In this document: one piece after another, positions 46,425 through 61,774 of the stretch
Position numbering within the stretch: position 1 is the stretch's first letter
Layout of the letters: the number at the start of each line of letters is the position of its first letter
Position numbers and translations under genes: made by a program
The notes under the pieces: generated by a model
What the model saw: only the letters and a program-made list of their open reading frames with translations
Databases searched by the model: none
Told to the model about the DNA's origin: nothing
Assembly: GCA_002706765.1 (NCBI GenBank)
Contig: PAJV01000016.1
Coordinates: forward strand, 232,001 to 296,000
DNA: 64,000 bases
Direction of reading: 5' to 3'
Origin: Gimesia sp.
Lineage (GTDB): Bacteria; Planctomycetota; Planctomycetia; Planctomycetales; Planctomycetaceae

Positions 46425-46936
46425 TTTACTTTAAACAGTTCAACCCGGAAGTGTAATGTCGCCCCGCCCGGAATGACTGGTGGCATTCCCCGGGCACCGT
46501 ATCCCAGTTCGGAAGGAATAATCAGTTCGACTTCTCCCCCTTCACCGATCAACTGCAGACCTTCTGTCCATCCCGGGATCACACCATTCAACGGAAACGA
46601 AATTGTCTGACCGCGACTGTAAGAGCTGTCGAATTCAGTACCGTCTTCCAGAGTGCCGCGGTAATGTACGGTCACTTGATCAGTCGGTCCTGGTTTTACA
46701 TCGCTGCCTTCGCGAACAATTTTGTATTTCAAGCCACTTGCTGTAGACAAGTAACCTGGCGTTGTTTCGTCACTCACGTAAACTTCCATTTCTTCTGATT
46801 TGGATCTTCTGTGTGCCCGGGGATCGGAACTGACCGATACCGAACCAGTCTCTTCCTGCTGTTGAAAGTAACCTTTGCAACCAGCAACAGTGAGACAGAA
46901 TAAGCCACATAAAACTAAAAACTGAGATTTTTTCAT
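46421..46936 (-). CDS. FKBP-type peptidyl-prolyl isomerase, lipoprotein
   Basis: 171 residues. Lipobox VAGC near residue 20, then a polar linker and an FKBP domain: YKIVREGSDVKPGPTDQVTV, HYRGTLEDGTEFDSSY, VIPGWTEGLQLIGEGGEVEL and LGYGARGMPPVIPGGATLHF. Catalyses cis-trans isomerisation of prolyl bonds, here probably anchored in the outer membrane and acting on exported proteins. A dispersed-repeat copy lies right behind its stop codon. Confidence 0.94.
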   Translation of the reverse strand: MKKSQFLVLCGLFCLTVAGCKGYFQQQEETGSVSVSSDPRAHRRSKSEEMEVYVSDETTPGYLSTASGLKYKIVREGSDVKPGPTDQVTVHYRGTLEDGTEFDSSYSRGQTISFPLNGVIPGWTEGLQLIGEGGEVELIIPSELGYGARGMPPVIPGGATLHFRVELFKVN

Positions 46937-47167
46937 AGACTCATTACCTTATCTACCGGCAATCAATTATACTGCGGCCGTGACATCAGTAATGGTCTAA
47001 AACGATACCATAACTAATAGGCCTTCGAGTTGCATCTCCAGAGTGTCTGCCTTTTCCCGACTTCAGAAAAAGAGTCGTCACTCCGGTTTATGATGAACTG
47101 CGATGTTCACACTTCACAACGAGTGTGCACAAATCAAATTTTACTTATATAACAAAGCTCTGCTTAA

Positions 47168-47599
47168 ATGATTGAGAATATCCACATCCGAACTGCAAAA
47201 CATGAGGATATCAGCAAACTGGCTGAATTTATCGTCCCCTTTGTGGAACAGGAAAAGATCTTACCTCGCACAGCAGAAGAATTGAATGTATTAGTGGAAA
47301 CCGGCTTTGTCGCGGTGGAACAGGTTGAAGAAAACGAGGAAATCGTCGGATTTGCTTCCCTGGAGATCTATTCCAGAAAACTGGCAGAAATCCGCAGTCT
47401 GGTGGTCGCCGATCATCGGCAGGGGATTGGTGTCGGTAAAAAACTGGTCTCCGTCTGTGTCGATCGGGCGCGTGAGAGAAACATTCTGGAAGTGATGGTG
47501 GTAACATCCTCGGACGTCTTTTTTCAAAACTGTGGCTTTGACTTCACCTTGCCCGGGGAAAAAAAGGCGCTCTTTATTCAACCCCATCTCAATGACTGA
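47168..47599 (+). CDS. GNAT-family N-acetyltransferase
   Basis: 143 residues. The acetyl-CoA-binding motif A is visible (LVVADHRQGIGVGKKLVSVC, with the R/Q-x-x-G-x-G/A core), preceded by EIVGFASLEIYSRKLAEIRS. The overall pattern resembles the ArgA acetyltransferase domain (N-acetylglutamate synthase-like), but no amino-acid kinase domain is attached. The substrate is not determined. It is transcribed alone. Confidence 0.86.
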   Translation: MIENIHIRTAKHEDISKLAEFIVPFVEQEKILPRTAEELNVLVETGFVAVEQVEENEEIVGFASLEIYSRKLAEIRSLVVADHRQGIGVGKKLVSVCVDRARERNILEVMVVTSSDVFFQNCGFDFTLPGEKKALFIQPHLND

Positions 47600-47676
47600 A
47601 TGCCAGTGCAACAGGAATCGTTCAAGCAAATATCAACGGCATTCTGAAATTGTTTTTTTACAGGTCAGCAGGTATT

Positions 47677-48315
47677 TCACCTGTCGACAACAGTCGCTTT
47701 GGTAATGTAATCCAGGCGGGGAAACTCCCGTTTCAGATAGTGATTCCCCTCGTATTGCAATCTTGCCTGTGTTGGTCCGCGGCCTGCTGGAGAAGCTTCA
47801 CCATAGCCGGCATACAGCGCCTCCACAATTTTCATGTCGGCTTGAGATACGAATCCGAACGGGGCAAATCCATAGCTGTCGAGCCGGCGATTATCATCAT
47901 AGTTAATGAAGATTTGTGTCGATCTTGAATGCGGCGCCCCCGTCTTGGCAAACGAGACGTACCCCTTGAGATTGGGTTTGACGACCGGGTCATCCTGGAT
48001 CGTCCGGTCTCGCCACTTTTTCTGTATTTCGGGATCGCCGTTAATACCAAACTGCGCCATGAAGCCATCAATGACGCGAAAAAAAGCACAGTCATTGTAA
48101 AATCCGGATTGAACCAGTTTGTAAAACTGATCTGCCCCGTTGGGAGACCAGCTGCGGGTCACATCAATATGAAAAGTACCCCGCGTGGTTTCCAGTTTGA
48201 CACGATAGGTTTCCGGTGCCTGTGCCTGAAGCAGGCTTTGATTTCCCATCCAGACAGATGAGAACAGTGTCGCTGCAACTACCAGGAAATGCTTTCTTGA
48301 TATCACGTTTTTCAT
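47677..48315 (-). CDS. cyclophilin-type peptidyl-prolyl isomerase, exported
   Basis: About 212 residues with a signal sequence (FLVVAATLFSSVWMGNQSLL). The cyclophilin domain has YRVKLETTRGTFHIDV, FYKLVQSGFYNDCAFFRVID, and later GFVSQADMKIVEALYAGY. It would help fold exported proteins. The start is uncertain: ATG 48315, GTG 48330, or an internal GTG about 21 bp later, which has AGAAGG at normal spacing. Confidence 0.9.
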   Translation of the reverse strand: MKNVISRKHFLVVAATLFSSVWMGNQSLLQAQAPETYRVKLETTRGTFHIDVTRSWSPNGADQFYKLVQSGFYNDCAFFRVIDGFMAQFGINGDPEIQKKWRDRTIQDDPVVKPNLKGYVSFAKTGAPHSRSTQIFINYDDNRRLDSYGFAPFGFVSQADMKIVEALYAGYGEASPAGRGPTQARLQYEGNHYLKREFPRLDYITKATVVDR

Positions 48316-48435
48316 TCCTTCTAAAAACACTCAATGAAAATTTATATCGGCGAAAGTTTAGTTGAAATCAGGTTTTTATCACAAGGTCGATTCAGAGGCT
48401 CTGCCTGAACAGCAGCGTGAATCGGCAGCCGTAAG

Positions 48436-48481
48436 AATAAAAAAAGCCGCCGCGAATCAGGGGGGGAGAATTCGCGACGGC
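48436..48481 (-). terminator. terminator of the secretin gene
   Basis: GCCGCCGCGAA and TTCGCGACGGC pair with one mismatch; on the minus strand a T-rich run follows. It is the last of four consecutive hairpins after the secretin stop codon. Confidence 0.85.
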
Positions 48482-48489
48482 CAGAGCCC

Positions 48490-48567
48490 GGGGCTGCTGA
48501 CGATCAGCCCCTCTGCAGATCCCGCGATCTGCAACTTCTGGGAGTTGCCCACGATGGGGACAACTCC
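48490..48567 (-). other. three additional tandem hairpins in the secretin 3' region
   Basis: Three separate stems in sequence: GGAGTTG/CAACTCC (48541-48567), TGCAGATC/GATCTGCA (48514-48533) and GGGGCTG/CAGCCCC (48490-48511). All lie between the stop codon and the terminator. Confidence 0.6.
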
Positions 48568-48574
48568 GTTTTTC

Positions 48575-53650
<5,076 letters not shown>

Positions 53651-54001
53651 CATGACTTCCAACTCGCTATCTATTATGGGTAGGATTTTAGTCCGAATTC
53701 TGAATTTAGTGCCATACGAGTTTTGCAGGACCAACCAGGATTCCAGAAAAACGAAACGCTATTGAATGTTTGCCATCGGGCAAAATTTAACAAACGATTG
53801 TCAGAGAAATGATAGTGTGATTTGATTTTTTGAGAGTAGAGAGAAGTGTGTGCGGGTAATAATCGATTTGTCGTTTTCAGGTCAATATGATTTTGACAAA
53901 TTTTTCAATTTAGTTTGCATGGTTTTCAAAATACTTTTTCAATCTGTATTTCACGCAGCAAATCTTAATCTGAGCTTCATATCTGCTCTTTACCGAGCCG
54001 C
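53651..54001. other. AT-rich intergenic region upstream of the secretin gene
   Basis: 350 bp between the secretin start and the end of the parvulin gene. AT-rich; presumably the secretin promoter. No supported gene. Confidence 0.5.
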
Positions 54002-55261
54002 TTACTTTGTAATATTTTCATCTTCCGTTTTATATTCGAACATCGATTCGATGATCGCTTTCTCGTAGAGTTTTTCCAGGGTTTCCCTGGAGGCTTTGAT
54101 ACGGGATTCATTCACCATGCTTTGTTCCAGCTTTGACTGGACATCAGCAAACGGTGTATGCCCGGCTTCTTTACGATCAATGACTTTTACGATCTGAAAC
54201 GAATCATCCGTTTCGAAGACCTGGCTGGTCTGTCCGATTGGCAGTTGAAACAGGGCTTCTTCCACTTCCGTTTCAGCCAGGCTGCCTCGACCGGTCCAGC
54301 CCCATTGCCCTTTTTTCTCGGCCCGTGGTCCATCAGAATATTTTTCTGCCAGGGCACCAAAATCTTCGCCTGCCTGCAGTTTATGAATGACTTCATCCAA
54401 AACACCGACGGCTTTTTCTTTACCGCCATGCTGGGAATAGCTGATCCGAATTCGCTGCCAGCGTGCTTTCGCTGGATAGGCATAATCCTCGATATTGGAT
54501 TTGTAACGTGCCAGAACTTCTTCACGGCTGAAACTGTTTTTCGCTTTTGCTTTGACAGACATGAACTGAAGCGCGGACTGCTGCTTCATGAACAGTTCTT
54601 TCTCCATGTACAGCGAACGCCCCTGCTGGTTCAGTTTTGCTTCCAGTTCCTGGGGAGAGCCGGCTCCGACACTCTTTTGCAGCTCGGGGATTCTTTCTTC
54701 TTCAAATGCTTTGACCAGATGCTCCTGGAGCATATCGAGCTGCTCTTTTTTGAGAGTGGTTTTCATTTCATGGATGAGCAACTGGCGTTCAATGTGACTT
54801 TTCAAATCCCGTTTTACCAGGGCTGTCCGTAATTTCTGATATTCTTCGGGCGGCATTCTCTGCTCGGCCTGCTTCAATTGAAAATCATAAATGCCGATAA
54901 TGTCAGAAACAAAAAGAGGAGTCCCGTTGACCATGGCCACCACGGTGCTGTCTTTTAATTCCTCAACGGAATCATCGATCACACTGGCTGTGGAAGTAGG
55001 CGAATCGGAAGTGGATGAGGCAGTGATCACCGGCGTCTCAAACGGATTGTCTGATTCCTCGAAATCTCCCTCGATAATATTTTTTCTGTCTTCAGAGCGA
55101 CTCGCCATCTGCGTGTGTTGCAGCTTCTGCTGTTTGAGCGCAGACTCCAGACGCGGAGGGGGTGGCCCCAGCACCGGGTTATCGACCTTGGGAGTCGTTT
55201 CGCACCCAGAAATGCTGAGAAAAGCCATCATCAATAAATATATTTGCGCGTAGCGCATCAA
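54002..55261 (-). CDS. parvulin-type peptidyl-prolyl isomerase, lipoprotein
   Basis: 419 residues. Lipobox ISGC near residue 20. A long N-terminal chaperone part with SurA-like helices (VNGTPLFVSDIIGIYDFQLK; LIHEMKTTLKKEQLDMLQEH) is followed by a rotamase domain: ARWQRIRISY, LQAGEDFGALAEKYSDG, KKGQWGWTGRGSL and EALFQLPIGQTSQVF. Probably assists folding of outer-membrane proteins such as the neighbouring secretin, whose gene it precedes. Confidence 0.92.
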   Translation of the reverse strand: MMRYAQIYLLMMAFLSISGCETTPKVDNPVLGPPPPRLESALKQQKLQHTQMASRSEDRKNIIEGDFEESDNPFETPVITASSTSDSPTSTASVIDDSVEELKDSTVVAMVNGTPLFVSDIIGIYDFQLKQAEQRMPPEEYQKLRTALVKRDLKSHIERQLLIHEMKTTLKKEQLDMLQEHLVKAFEEERIPELQKSVGAGSPQELEAKLNQQGRSLYMEKELFMKQQSALQFMSVKAKAKNSFSREEVLARYKSNIEDYAYPAKARWQRIRISYSQHGGKEKAVGVLDEVIHKLQAGEDFGALAEKYSDGPRAEKKGQWGWTGRGSLAETEVEEALFQLPIGQTSQVFETDDSFQIVKVIDRKEAGHTPFADVQSKLEQSMVNESRIKASRETLEKLYEKAIIESMFEYKTEDENITK

Positions 55262-55441
55262 GATGCATCCTGCATGATGAACGAATTATTTACCGGGAGT
55301 TTGAGAGACAATCTGTAGTCAGGATTTTGAATTCAGCCCGATTTACAAGGGAGGTGTAAGGATGGGATACTGACTGAATTTTGATCCGCATCATCCTGTT
55401 CAGCAGGCAAAACACCTTTCCAAGGCGATCTGATGAACCGA

Positions 55442-58400
55442 TCAGACTGATGTGGCAGGATTATAAGCCGGATCAAAAGTTTGTTGCAATACCGTTTTGA
55501 GTTCCTGCATCACCTCTTCGGTATTCTCCGCAGATACGGGCAGTGGGATGTAGGCGGATTTCTGATCTACAATCCGGACGGGAATCCGGCCCTGATTGCT
55601 TTTTGCCAAAGCCAGTATGTGATTTTTGTCCCGATAACCCAGCACAGCGAAGTTATTTTCCAGGCGAATACTGTCGACCTGCCACCGCTGTGACAGGATT
55701 TGTAATTCTTTCAAAATCAATAATTGTCTCGCAGGATGCGGAATGGAGCCAAATCGATCTTCCATTTCTTCCTCAAGGGCAGTCAGTTCCTCAAGCGAAC
55801 GCACCGCGGACAGTTTTCGATAGATTTCAATTTTGATGCGGCCGGGGGGAATGTAATCCGAAGGCAAATACGCTGTGCAAGGCAGGTCAATCGCCACATG
55901 ATGGTGTTCGCGAATGGGTTCATTTTTCAGCTTCCTGCAGGCATTTTCCAGTAACTGACAATACAGCTCATAACCGACGGCTGCGATGTGTCCGCTCTGT
56001 TCGGTTCCCAGGATATTTCCGGCTCCGCGAATCTCCAGATCGCGCATGGCAATTTTGAACCCGGCCCCCAGCTCACTGTATTCTTCAATCGCCTTTAAGC
56101 GTTTGGCAGCAATCGAGGTCAGAATCTGCCCGTCGCGGAGCAGCAGATAGCAGTAGGCCCGATGATGCGACCGCCCGACCCGACCCCGCAACTGGTGCAG
56201 ATCGGATAAGCCATGGTTACCGGCATCATGAATAAAAATTGTATTGGCATTGGGAATATCCAGACCGCTTTCAATAATCGTGGTGCAGACAAAAATGTCT
56301 ACCTTGCCGGAAACGAAATTCAACATCGCCGCTTCCAGTTCCGACTCTTTCATCTGCCCGTGTCCAATCCCGATACTCGCTTCCGGTACGATTTGCTGGA
56401 TTCGATCGGCGTATTTCTGCAGATCATGCACGCGATTATGCACAAAATAAACCTGGCCATTGCGGTTCAGTTCCCGGACCATCGCATGTCGAATCAATTC
56501 GGGATCAAAGCGGGTGATTCTGGTTTCAATGGGAACACGATCGCGGGGCGCTGTCGTCAGGTTGGAAATATCACGAATGCCCAGCAGCGACATATGCAAT
56601 GTGCGCGGAACCGGTGTGGCGCTCAACGTGAGCACGTCGATCTGCAGCCTGAGATGTTTCAGCCTCTCTTTGGCTTCCACACCGAACCGCTGCTCTTCAT
56701 CAATGATCAACAGACCCAGATCTTTAAATTTGATATCCTTCTGAATCAGCCGATGTGTGCCAATCACCAGGTCCACGCTGCCCGCGGCCATGCCCTCCAG
56801 AATCGCCCGCTGTTCTTTTTTTGATTTGAAACGGGACAGCCCTTCAATGGTAATGGGGTAATCAGCCATTCGCTCACTGAAAGTCCGGGTATGCTGTTCT
56901 GCGAGCACCGTGGTCGGCACGAGGACGGCCACCTGTTTACCGGCATCAATGGCTTTGAAAGCAGCGCGAATGGCGACTTCCGTTTTTCCATAGCCGACAT
57001 CGCCACAGATCAGTCGATCCATGGGCTGTGCCCGTTCCATGTCATGCCGTACATCGCTGATGGCGTGCAACTGGTCGGAAGTCTCGGTATAGGGAAACGA
57101 CGCTTCAAACTCTTTCTGCCAGTGGCTGTCAGGAGGATAGGAAATACCGGGTTGACCCGAGCGCTGCGCCTGCAGACGCAGCATGTCGCTGGCCATATCC
57201 CGAACCGCTTCTGCCGCTTTTGCTTTTTTGCTGGCCCAGCTTTTCGTACCCAGCTTTGACAACTGCGGTACATGTTTGCCTCCGCCAATATATTTCTGAA
57301 CCAGATGGACCAGTGAAACGGGCACGTACATCTGCACTTTATCACGAAACTCCAGGGAGAGATGTTCTTCCCGATACCCTTCCTTATCCAGCAGTTCCAG
57401 GCCTCGGAAGCGGGCAATCCCATGTGATAGATGAACAACGAAATCACCGACGTTCAAATCCAGGAAACTGTCAATCGCCCGACTCTCAACTTTGCGTTTC
57501 CGGGGCTTATGCCTGATATCAGCCCGGCCAAACAGTTCGTGATCACTCAGCACCACCAGGTGCTCGGGGACGATACGAAATCCCAGCGCCAGGTTTCCAA
57601 TACAGGTTTTCACGCGGCGGGATAAATCCAGTTCAGACTCATCCAGAAGTTCCTGCAGACGATCCTGCTCTCCCTGGTTGTGACAGCAGACCAGCACGGT
57701 ATCCTGCGGCCCCGTAATCGACGCCAGTTCTTCCAGCATTTCTGATTTGGCGCGGGTAAACCGTTCTACTGATTCGATCTGCAGATGGCAGGAGATTTCG
57801 GTCGATCCTGCAGAAATCGGAGCAATCGTCACCGAGGGAAAATCAGTGCAGCGCGACATGGTCGAAGGCACACTGAACAGTCCGCGCGGATTTTCCAGAC
57901 GATCCAGATAACGCTTACCTTCATCAATCAACTCGGGCAGTTCAACCAATGCAATACACGCATCAGGGGGCAGGTTATCCAGCAGACTTTCCGATGCGGT
58001 GCCGTCTTCATCGCGCGCAGGAGTATGAGGCTGCCTGTCGGAGCGGTCTGCGGGGACAGGCGAAATCAGCGTGAGGTCAACCTGTTGACAGGTCTCAAGT
58101 GTACGCTGTGTTTCCGTATCAAACTGCCTGATCGATTCCACTTCATCCCCGAAGAATTCAATGCGAATCGGTAAAGCGGAATCCGGCGAATAAATATCCA
58201 GGATGCCGCCATGCATACTGAATTCGCCGGGAAGCTCGATCGCCGTGGTCCGTTCAAAGCCACGCTCCAGCAACCATTTCATGAAGGAATCAGTATCGAT
58301 TTCATCACCAACCTGAATGCGGCGCGTCGCTTCCTTCCGCTGTTGCCGGCTGGGCACAGGCTGCAGCAGAGCCGGAAATGATGTGACGATGACTAGAGGA

Positions 58401-58780
58401 GTCGAGGCAGATTCTCCCGACTGCTGCAACTGACTGAGTACCCGCAGACGCCCTCCGAAAACCGCATCGGCTACATCATGTTCGTCCGGGAGTGTCTCCC
58501 AGGCAGGAAAGATCTCGGGAATCGTTCCCATAAAGCTGGCCAGGTCCCCGGAAAATTCGTCGATTTCCGAGAGACGTGGAAGCACAATCAGCAGCACGGA
58601 ATCCAGGGCGGCAGCAACACAGGCTGCCGTCAGCGCGCATGATCCTCCCCAGGCTCCGTCAATCGTCCCACTCTGTCCGGATCGTAAAGCCGCTGTCACT
58701 GCGGCAAAACCATCGCTGCGACTGAGGACGGGAACCAGATCCTGCATCGACTCAATCTGACTGTCGCCGTGTGTTATCAT
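55442..58780 (-). CDS. mfd: transcription-repair coupling factor
   Basis: About 1110 residues from the ATG at 58780; an ATG at 58879 would add 33. A UvrB-homology N-terminal part, then a CarD-like RNA-polymerase-interacting domain (LNVGDFVVHLSHGIARFRGL), a helicase core with Walker A (GDVGYGKTE), DEEQRFG and motif VI (QLRGRVGRSHHRAYCYLLL), and a C-terminal TRCF domain. Mfd removes stalled RNA polymerase and recruits UvrA. Complete, normal length. Confidence 0.97.
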   Translation of the reverse strand: MITHGDSQIESMQDLVPVLSRSDGFAAVTAALRSGQSGTIDGAWGGSCALTAACVAAALDSVLLIVLPRLSEIDEFSGDLASFMGTIPEIFPAWETLPDEHDVADAVFGGRLRVLSQLQQSGESASTPLVIVTSFPALLQPVPSRQQRKEATRRIQVGDEIDTDSFMKWLLERGFERTTAIELPGEFSMHGGILDIYSPDSALPIRIEFFGDEVESIRQFDTETQRTLETCQQVDLTLISPVPADRSDRQPHTPARDEDGTASESLLDNLPPDACIALVELPELIDEGKRYLDRLENPRGLFSVPSTMSRCTDFPSVTIAPISAGSTEISCHLQIESVERFTRAKSEMLEELASITGPQDTVLVCCHNQGEQDRLQELLDESELDLSRRVKTCIGNLALGFRIVPEHLVVLSDHELFGRADIRHKPRKRKVESRAIDSFLDLNVGDFVVHLSHGIARFRGLELLDKEGYREEHLSLEFRDKVQMYVPVSLVHLVQKYIGGGKHVPQLSKLGTKSWASKKAKAAEAVRDMASDMLRLQAQRSGQPGISYPPDSHWQKEFEASFPYTETSDQLHAISDVRHDMERAQPMDRLICGDVGYGKTEVAIRAAFKAIDAGKQVAVLVPTTVLAEQHTRTFSERMADYPITIEGLSRFKSKKEQRAILEGMAAGSVDLVIGTHRLIQKDIKFKDLGLLIIDEEQRFGVEAKERLKHLRLQIDVLTLSATPVPRTLHMSLLGIRDISNLTTAPRDRVPIETRITRFDPELIRHAMVRELNRNGQVYFVHNRVHDLQKYADRIQQIVPEASIGIGHGQMKESELEAAMLNFVSGKVDIFVCTTIIESGLDIPNANTIFIHDAGNHGLSDLHQLRGRVGRSHHRAYCYLLLRDGQILTSIAAKRLKAIEEYSELGAGFKIAMRDLEIRGAGNILGTEQSGHIAAVGYELYCQLLENACRKLKNEPIREHHHVAIDLPCTAYLPSDYIPPGRIKIEIYRKLSAVRSLEELTALEEEMEDRFGSIPHPARQLLILKELQILSQRWQVDSIRLENNFAVLGYRDKNHILALAKSNQGRIPVRIVDQKSAYIPLPVSAENTEEVMQELKTVLQQTFDPAYNPATSV

Positions 58781-58987
58781 ATGCGAGAATATTTTAGCAG
58801 GCGGTACTGAATTGTCACGTGCCTGCTGCCGAAAAACTGTTTCTGCTGTTCGATTTGGGTCAATTCGGCGTGACTTCATCCTGCCGCAGAGTTACGATAG
58901 ACGTCTGTTGAATCAGTTGGCTGTGTCCCTGTTCAAAATGGTTTTCAGTCGGCTGCTTACCCGATTTTCCAGTACGAAGGATGTAAA

Positions 58988-60160
58988 GTGTCTGAAAGTT
59001 TAGATGTCAATGTCGCCCTGGGTCCACGCAGTTACCATATTTCGGTGGTCAGCAATCAGTTTGCTCAGTTTGCTGATACACTGGAAACCTGGATGAATCA
59101 GAATCCCGCCTACCGGAATGCGCTGGCGGAGGGCAGTAAGACCGCATTGATCATCACAGACCGGAATCTGTCAACACTGCACACACCCCACATCGAAACC
59201 AGCCTGCAAGCAAAGGGCTGGAAATTTGAAACCGCGATCATTGAACCGGGTGAAAAATCAAAATCTCTGGAAGTGATTTCCAGCCTGTATGACAAACTGG
59301 TCGCGATGAAGGCAGATCGACAGACCGTCGTGATCGCCGTGGGTGGCGGCGTGACAGGTGATGCCGCCGGTTTTGTGGCAGCAACTTATGTCCGTGGTCT
59401 CCCCTTTGTCCAGGTTCCGACCTCACTGCTGGCACATGTCGACAGCTCCGTGGGAGGCAAAGTCGGGGTCAACCATCCCCAGGCTAAAAACCTGATCGGC
59501 GCGTTCTATCAGCCGCTGGGTGTCTTCATTGATACTTCGACTCTGGAAACACTGCCTCCGAGGGATTACCGCAGTGGCCTGGCAGAAGTGGTGAAGTATG
59601 GCGTGATTCTGGATTCCCGCTTCTTTCAATATCTCGAACAGAACATCGAAGCGCTGAACAAGCGCGATCCCGAGGTCCTGCGTCACGTAATCGCCCGTAG
59701 CTGTGAACTCAAGGCAGAAGTGGTGGAACAGGATGAGCATGAACGTTCCGGATTGCGTGCCATTTTGAATTATGGACACACCTTTGCGCATGCTTTTGAA
59801 GCGCTTTGCGGATACGGGGAACTGATGCATGGCGAAGCGGTTTCCATAGGCATGATCTATGCCAGCTATCTCGCTGAGAAACTGGAACTGATTTCCCACC
59901 AGGATACGGAGCGTCAAATCAAATTGCTGGAAGCCCTGGGTTTACCGGTACTTCTTCCCAAGGGGACCCGGTTGGATGCAGACCAGATTATTGACCGGAT
60001 GAAACTCGATAAAAAAACCGTGGGGGGCAAACTGCGATTTGTACTGCCTACCAGTCTGGGCCGCGTGGAAGTCTTCAAAGAAATCCCGGAAAGTCTGGTC
60101 CGGGAAGTTCTGGAAGAACTGGCTCATCCTGCCGCTGCCGAAGATGATTTTCAAATCTGA
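58988..60160 (+). CDS. aroB: 3-dehydroquinate synthase
   Basis: 390 residues from a GTG with AAGGA 6 bp upstream. Catalyses the second step of the shikimate pathway: DAHP to 3-dehydroquinate, with NAD+ and a divalent metal. Signatures: GGGVTGDAAGFVAATYVRG (NAD binding), PTSLLAHVDSSVGGKVGVN, LAEVVKYGVI and the metal ligands in NYGHTFAHAFE and MHGEAVSIGM. Divergent from mfd. Confidence 0.97.
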   Translation: MSESLDVNVALGPRSYHISVVSNQFAQFADTLETWMNQNPAYRNALAEGSKTALIITDRNLSTLHTPHIETSLQAKGWKFETAIIEPGEKSKSLEVISSLYDKLVAMKADRQTVVIAVGGGVTGDAAGFVAATYVRGLPFVQVPTSLLAHVDSSVGGKVGVNHPQAKNLIGAFYQPLGVFIDTSTLETLPPRDYRSGLAEVVKYGVILDSRFFQYLEQNIEALNKRDPEVLRHVIARSCELKAEVVEQDEHERSGLRAILNYGHTFAHAFEALCGYGELMHGEAVSIGMIYASYLAEKLELISHQDTERQIKLLEALGLPVLLPKGTRLDADQIIDRMKLDKKTVGGKLRFVLPTSLGRVEVFKEIPESLVREVLEELAHPAAAEDDFQI

Positions 60161-60573
60161 CGGTTGATCTCTGCAAAAACCCTGCGGGGCACATCTCATT
60201 TCCCACGGTTTTTCCCGTCGCAACAGCAGTTGAGGCCTGTTGGTTTTGAGGAATCGCTTCAACGTTTTCGCTGCACCTTAAGGGAAATCCCTCAAATTGC
60301 ATGCATCATAAACCGAACCAAAACGGACTGATTTATCCAAAACCGTGAATTTGCTGGCGATTTTACTCTCCCAAACGATACAGGTTGCAGAGTCCCTAAA
60401 AAAACAAAATCGTCTTGCCGCTGTTTCCGATGATCTTTGATCATTTCTGAAAATGGAAACTAACCTTAGCTGTAGGCCTGCTGACAATTTCTCTGAATCG
60501 CTGCGCCACAGTAGAGCTGCCTGTGCCGCGACACCAGTTTGCGCTGCGCGATTTCCCGCTAAGGAAAAATTAA
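60161..60573. other. intergenic region, no supported gene
   Basis: About 410 bp between aroB and the Hpt gene. Presumably a promoter for the Hpt gene; no known riboswitch consensus and no repeat copy were seen. Confidence 0.5.
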
Positions 60574-60957
60574 ATGATGAATACAAACACAACAAGCAAC
60601 ACAGGACAGTGGCGACTGATTGACGGCGACCGGATTCTGGATATGGCAATGGGAGATACGGAGTTTCTTGCGGAATTAATCGAGCTGTTTATGAGTACGG
60701 TTCCCGAGCAGATGTGTGAGATCGGTCTGGCCATCGAACGGAAACAGGCAGAGACCCTGGCGATCACGGCACATGGTTTCAAAGGAACCGTCGCAAACTA
60801 CACCAGAGAAGAGCCCTTTCGGCTGTTACAGACATTAGAAGACGATGGAAAGTCAAATCAACTACAGGATGCTTCTATCAGTTATGCAGCTCTGGAAAAC
60901 GAAATGCAGGAACTGATTAGTGAACTGAATATGCTGATGGCACAGGTGTGCCGTTAA
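60574..60957 (+). CDS. histidine phosphotransfer (Hpt) domain protein
   Basis: 127 residues. An all-helical Hpt domain: FLAELIELFMSTVPEQMCEI, then the phosphorylation site AHGFKGTVANY with His67, and a C-terminal helix pair. It would carry phosphoryl groups between a hybrid kinase and a receiver. The next gene encodes a receiver protein 48 bp downstream on the same strand, its likely partner. Confidence 0.88.
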   Translation: MMNTNTTSNTGQWRLIDGDRILDMAMGDTEFLAELIELFMSTVPEQMCEIGLAIERKQAETLAITAHGFKGTVANYTREEPFRLLQTLEDDGKSNQLQDASISYAALENEMQELISELNMLMAQVCR

Positions 60958-61005
60958 AAAAGTTTTATACCCGCTAAACCTGGTTTTAAACCAAAGGCTG
61001 ATGTA

Positions 61006-61599
61006 ATGAAAATTTTAGTTGTCGATGATGTCGGCTATACCTGCCACTTTCATGCTCGACTTATTGAAAAATTCGGTTATCGATGTTGTTCAGCGACTTC
61101 AGGCTTTGAGGCCCTGAACCTTCTGAAAACAGATAATGATATTAATATTGTCATTACAGACCTGATGATGCGCGGCATGGATGGCGTCGATTTATACAAA
61201 GAAGCCCAGCACCTGGAACGCTTCACGGACGACGGACAACTGGATCCGCCCCAGTTCATTCTCATGACCGCATTGCGCCTGGAAAAAAATTCCAACGACA
61301 AAGATGTACAACGGCTCAAACTGGCGAAGGAACTGGGAATTGACAAAATCATGTTTAAGCCACTGGATCAGGATGAACTGCGGGAAACATTGAAAGATAT
61401 GTTGATGGGCGCTCCGGAAGGTTCCATTACGTCGCAAACCGTCGATTTATATACGCCAGCGCAAAAGATTAAAGACGCGGTCAATGATATTATCGAATCA
61501 GGAAATTCCACGGCCGCAGAGCAGTTTATTGAATGCCTGAATGGTGAAGTCCATCATCTTCAGGAATTTCTGTCAAAGCTGGAAACGGTTCAGAATTAA
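61006..61599 (+). CDS. response-regulator receiver protein
   Basis: 197 residues. Receiver domain at 1-125: acidic Asp7-Asp8, phospho-acceptor Asp52 (ITDLMMRGMDG), Thr88 (LMTAL) and Lys118 (FKPLD). The C-terminal 70 residues are helical without a DNA-binding motif. It probably acts by protein contacts, together with the Hpt protein encoded just upstream. Confidence 0.92.
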   Translation: MKILVVDDVGYTCHFHARLIEKFGYRCCSATSGFEALNLLKTDNDINIVITDLMMRGMDGVDLYKEAQHLERFTDDGQLDPPQFILMTALRLEKNSNDKDVQRLKLAKELGIDKIMFKPLDQDELRETLKDMLMGAPEGSITSQTVDLYTPAQKIKDAVNDIIESGNSTAAEQFIECLNGEVHHLQEFLSKLETVQN

Positions 61600-61774
61600 A
61601 TACTTGATTTACACCATTCCATGACAGTACATCAAATTTTATTGATTCATTACAGGAGGGATTTGACTGCACCAATTCCAGACCTATAGTTGTGATAGTC
61701 CTATACAAACCTGACCGTTTTTAAGAATTATTGGGCAACAACTAAATATTCAAATCTTTAAATGGGCCTCTCCC

